The position numbers and the translations under genes were made by a program. Below, piece after piece: positions 63,035 through 64,000 of a DNA stretch of 64,000 bases; the stretch's first letter is position 1, and each line of letters starts with the position of its first letter. A model generated the notes under the pieces. It was not told where the DNA came from, ran no database searches, and saw only the letters and a list, made by a program, of their open reading frames with translations. This DNA is from Aeromicrobium sp. Sec7.5 (lineage in GTDB: Bacteria > Actinomycetota > Actinomycetes > Propionibacteriales > Nocardioidaceae): contig NZ_JBAJIJ010000001.1 of the NCBI RefSeq assembly GCF_036867135.1, positions 248,001 through 312,000 on the forward strand. The letters are read 5' to 3'.

Positions 63035-64000
63035 GTGAGCATCCTGATGCTGCTGACGATGGCGGTCGAGCTCGATCACGACCGCGTCGCCGTGACCTCG
63101 GGCGACGAGCACCTCACGTACGGCGACCTGCTCGAGCGCTCGCTCGCGGTGGGCGAGCTGCTCCGCGGTGACGGCGCCGAGCACGTGGGCCTGCTCGACC
63201 TGAACACGGCGGCGTTCCCCGTGGCCCTGTTCGGTGCCGCGGCCGCGGGTGTCCCGCTCGCGCCGCTCAACTACCGCCTGGCCGACGACCGGCTGACCGA
63301 GGCGGTCGGCCGCCTGAGCCCGATCGCCCTCTTCCGCGGCGAGGGCGTCGCGAGCGTCGTCGACGTCGGCGACCGCGACGTGGTCCGCGCGACGCGCGAC
63401 CTGCTGACCGCCACGCGCGCCCCGGGCGCGGACGTCGAGCCCGAGCTGGTCGACAGCGAGTCCCCGGCGGTGCTGCTGTTCACGAGCGGCACGACGGGCA
63501 CCCCGAAGATCGCGGTGCTGCGGCACCGCCACCTGTTCTCGTACGTCATGTCGACCGTCGAGTTCGGTCACGCCGGACCCGAGGAGGCCATCATGGTCTC
63601 GGTCCCGAACTACCACATCGCCGGCATCAGCTCGGTCCTCGGATCGATCTTCGGCGGCCGCCGCATCGTGCAGCTGCCGAGCTTCACGCCCGAGTCCTGG
63701 GTGGCCACGGCGGCGCGCGAGCGCGTGACCCACGCGATGGTCGTGCCCACGATGCTGGGCCGGATCCTCGACGTGCTCGAGGCGACGGGCGAGACCCTCC
63801 CGGCCCTGCGCCACCTGTCGTACGGCGGTGGCCGGATGCCGGTCGAGGTCGTCGAGCGCGCCGTGCGGATGCTGCCGCACGTCGACTTCGTCAACGCCTA
63901 CGGACTGACCGAGACCAGCTCGACCGTCACGATCCTCGGCCCCGACGACCACCGCGACGCGATGGCCAGCGAGGACCCCGCCGTGCGGCGGCGCCTCGGG
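63035..64000 (+). CDS. Acyl-CoA synthetase, N-terminal part (cut by window edge)
   Basis: An open frame of 322 codons running off the window: GTG 63035, or ATG 63047, then AVTSGDEHLTYGDLLERS. The adenylate-forming signature VLLFTSGTTGTPKIAVL has isoleucine where a glycine is usual (PKG), followed by VPNYHIAGI and NAYGLTETSSTVT. It would activate an acid to its CoA ester. The gene follows the small protein by 6 bases; C-terminal domain not in window. Confidence 0.92.
   Translation, partial: MSILMLLTMAVELDHDRVAVTSGDEHLTYGDLLERSLAVGELLRGDGAEHVGLLDLNTAAFPVALFGAAAAGVPLAPLNYRLADDRLTEAVGRLSPIALFRGEGVASVVDVGDRDVVRATRDLLTATRAPGADVEPELVDSESPAVLLFTSGTTGTPKIAVLRHRHLFSYVMSTVEFGHAGPEEAIMVSVPNYHIAGISSVLGSIFGGRRIVQLPSFTPESWVATAARERVTHAMVVPTMLGRILDVLEATGETLPALRHLSYGGGRMPVEVVERAVRMLPHVDFVNAYGLTETSSTVTILGPDDHRDAMASEDPAVRRRLG

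Overview
The window is a 64 kb piece of a high-GC chromosome, almost certainly from an actinobacterium. The evidence is GC-rich codon use, a full coenzyme F420 biosynthesis set, LLM-type flavin oxidoreductases, class III CoA-transferases in several copies, and dense operons joined by ATGA or GTGA overlaps. A Nocardioides/Aeromicrobium-like organism would fit, but that is inference. No rRNA, tRNA, CRISPR array, transposase or phage gene was seen.

Layout. 1-7.8 kb: a cut DUF1295 membrane protein, a blue-light (LOV) GAF-SpoIIE phosphatase, a small hypothetical protein, a PucR/CdaR-type regulator, a fatty-acid-desaturase/ferredoxin-reductase/ferredoxin fusion and an enoyl-CoA hydratase. 7.8-16.6 kb: an NTF2-like/cytochrome P450 pair, a GntR regulator, an LLM oxidoreductase, an iron/polyamine-type ABC importer and an SDR. 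16.7-26.1 kb: the F420 block (npdG, fbiC, cofC/fbiD, cofE, cofD) next to an FdhA/YdeP-like molybdo-oxidoreductase and FdhD. 26.3-38.3 kb: one long operon with a sulfonate/nitrate-type ABC importer, a TetR regulator, a kinase-like protein, SDRs, two DUF202 proteins, a sulfatase, its formylglycine-generating enzyme, a histidine phosphatase and a zinc alcohol dehydrogenase; it reads as an organosulfate-ester utilisation unit. 38.3-41.8 kb: a domain-permuted CoA-transferase, a crotonase and an amidohydrolase. 41.7-49.3 kb: a P450-type diflavin reductase divergent from a second NTF2/P450 pair, followed by a CurA-like reductase, an acyl-CoA dehydrogenase and two tandem SDRs. 49.5-53.3 kb: a ribose-type ABC importer. 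53.6-64 kb: a second GntR regulator divergent from a ten-gene CoA-ester degradation operon (two CoA-transferase subunits, two thiolase-like proteins with two DUF35 proteins, an ACAD10/11-like dehydrogenase and kinase, a small protein and an acyl-CoA ligase that runs off the end).

How it fits together. A short palindrome, consensus TTCmTCATGAGGAA, lies in the promoters of the first P450 pair, of the reductase and second P450 pair, of the sulfatase operon, of the LLM gene/gntR1 gap, of the ribose-type importer and of the gntR2/CoA-transferase gap. A variant with CCGG in place of CATG is doubled 22 bp apart in front of the iron-type importer. Two paralogous GntR regulators are each encoded beside such sites. 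The simplest reading is one dispersed catabolic regulon: uptake, P450 hydroxylation with a dedicated diflavin reductase, alcohol oxidation by SDR/ADH enzymes, CoA activation by a heterodimeric CoA-transferase, beta-oxidation, and thiolytic or retro-aldol cleavage by thiolase-DUF35 pairs. The substrate cannot be read from sequence; terpenoid, steroid-like or branched and alicyclic acids are candidates.
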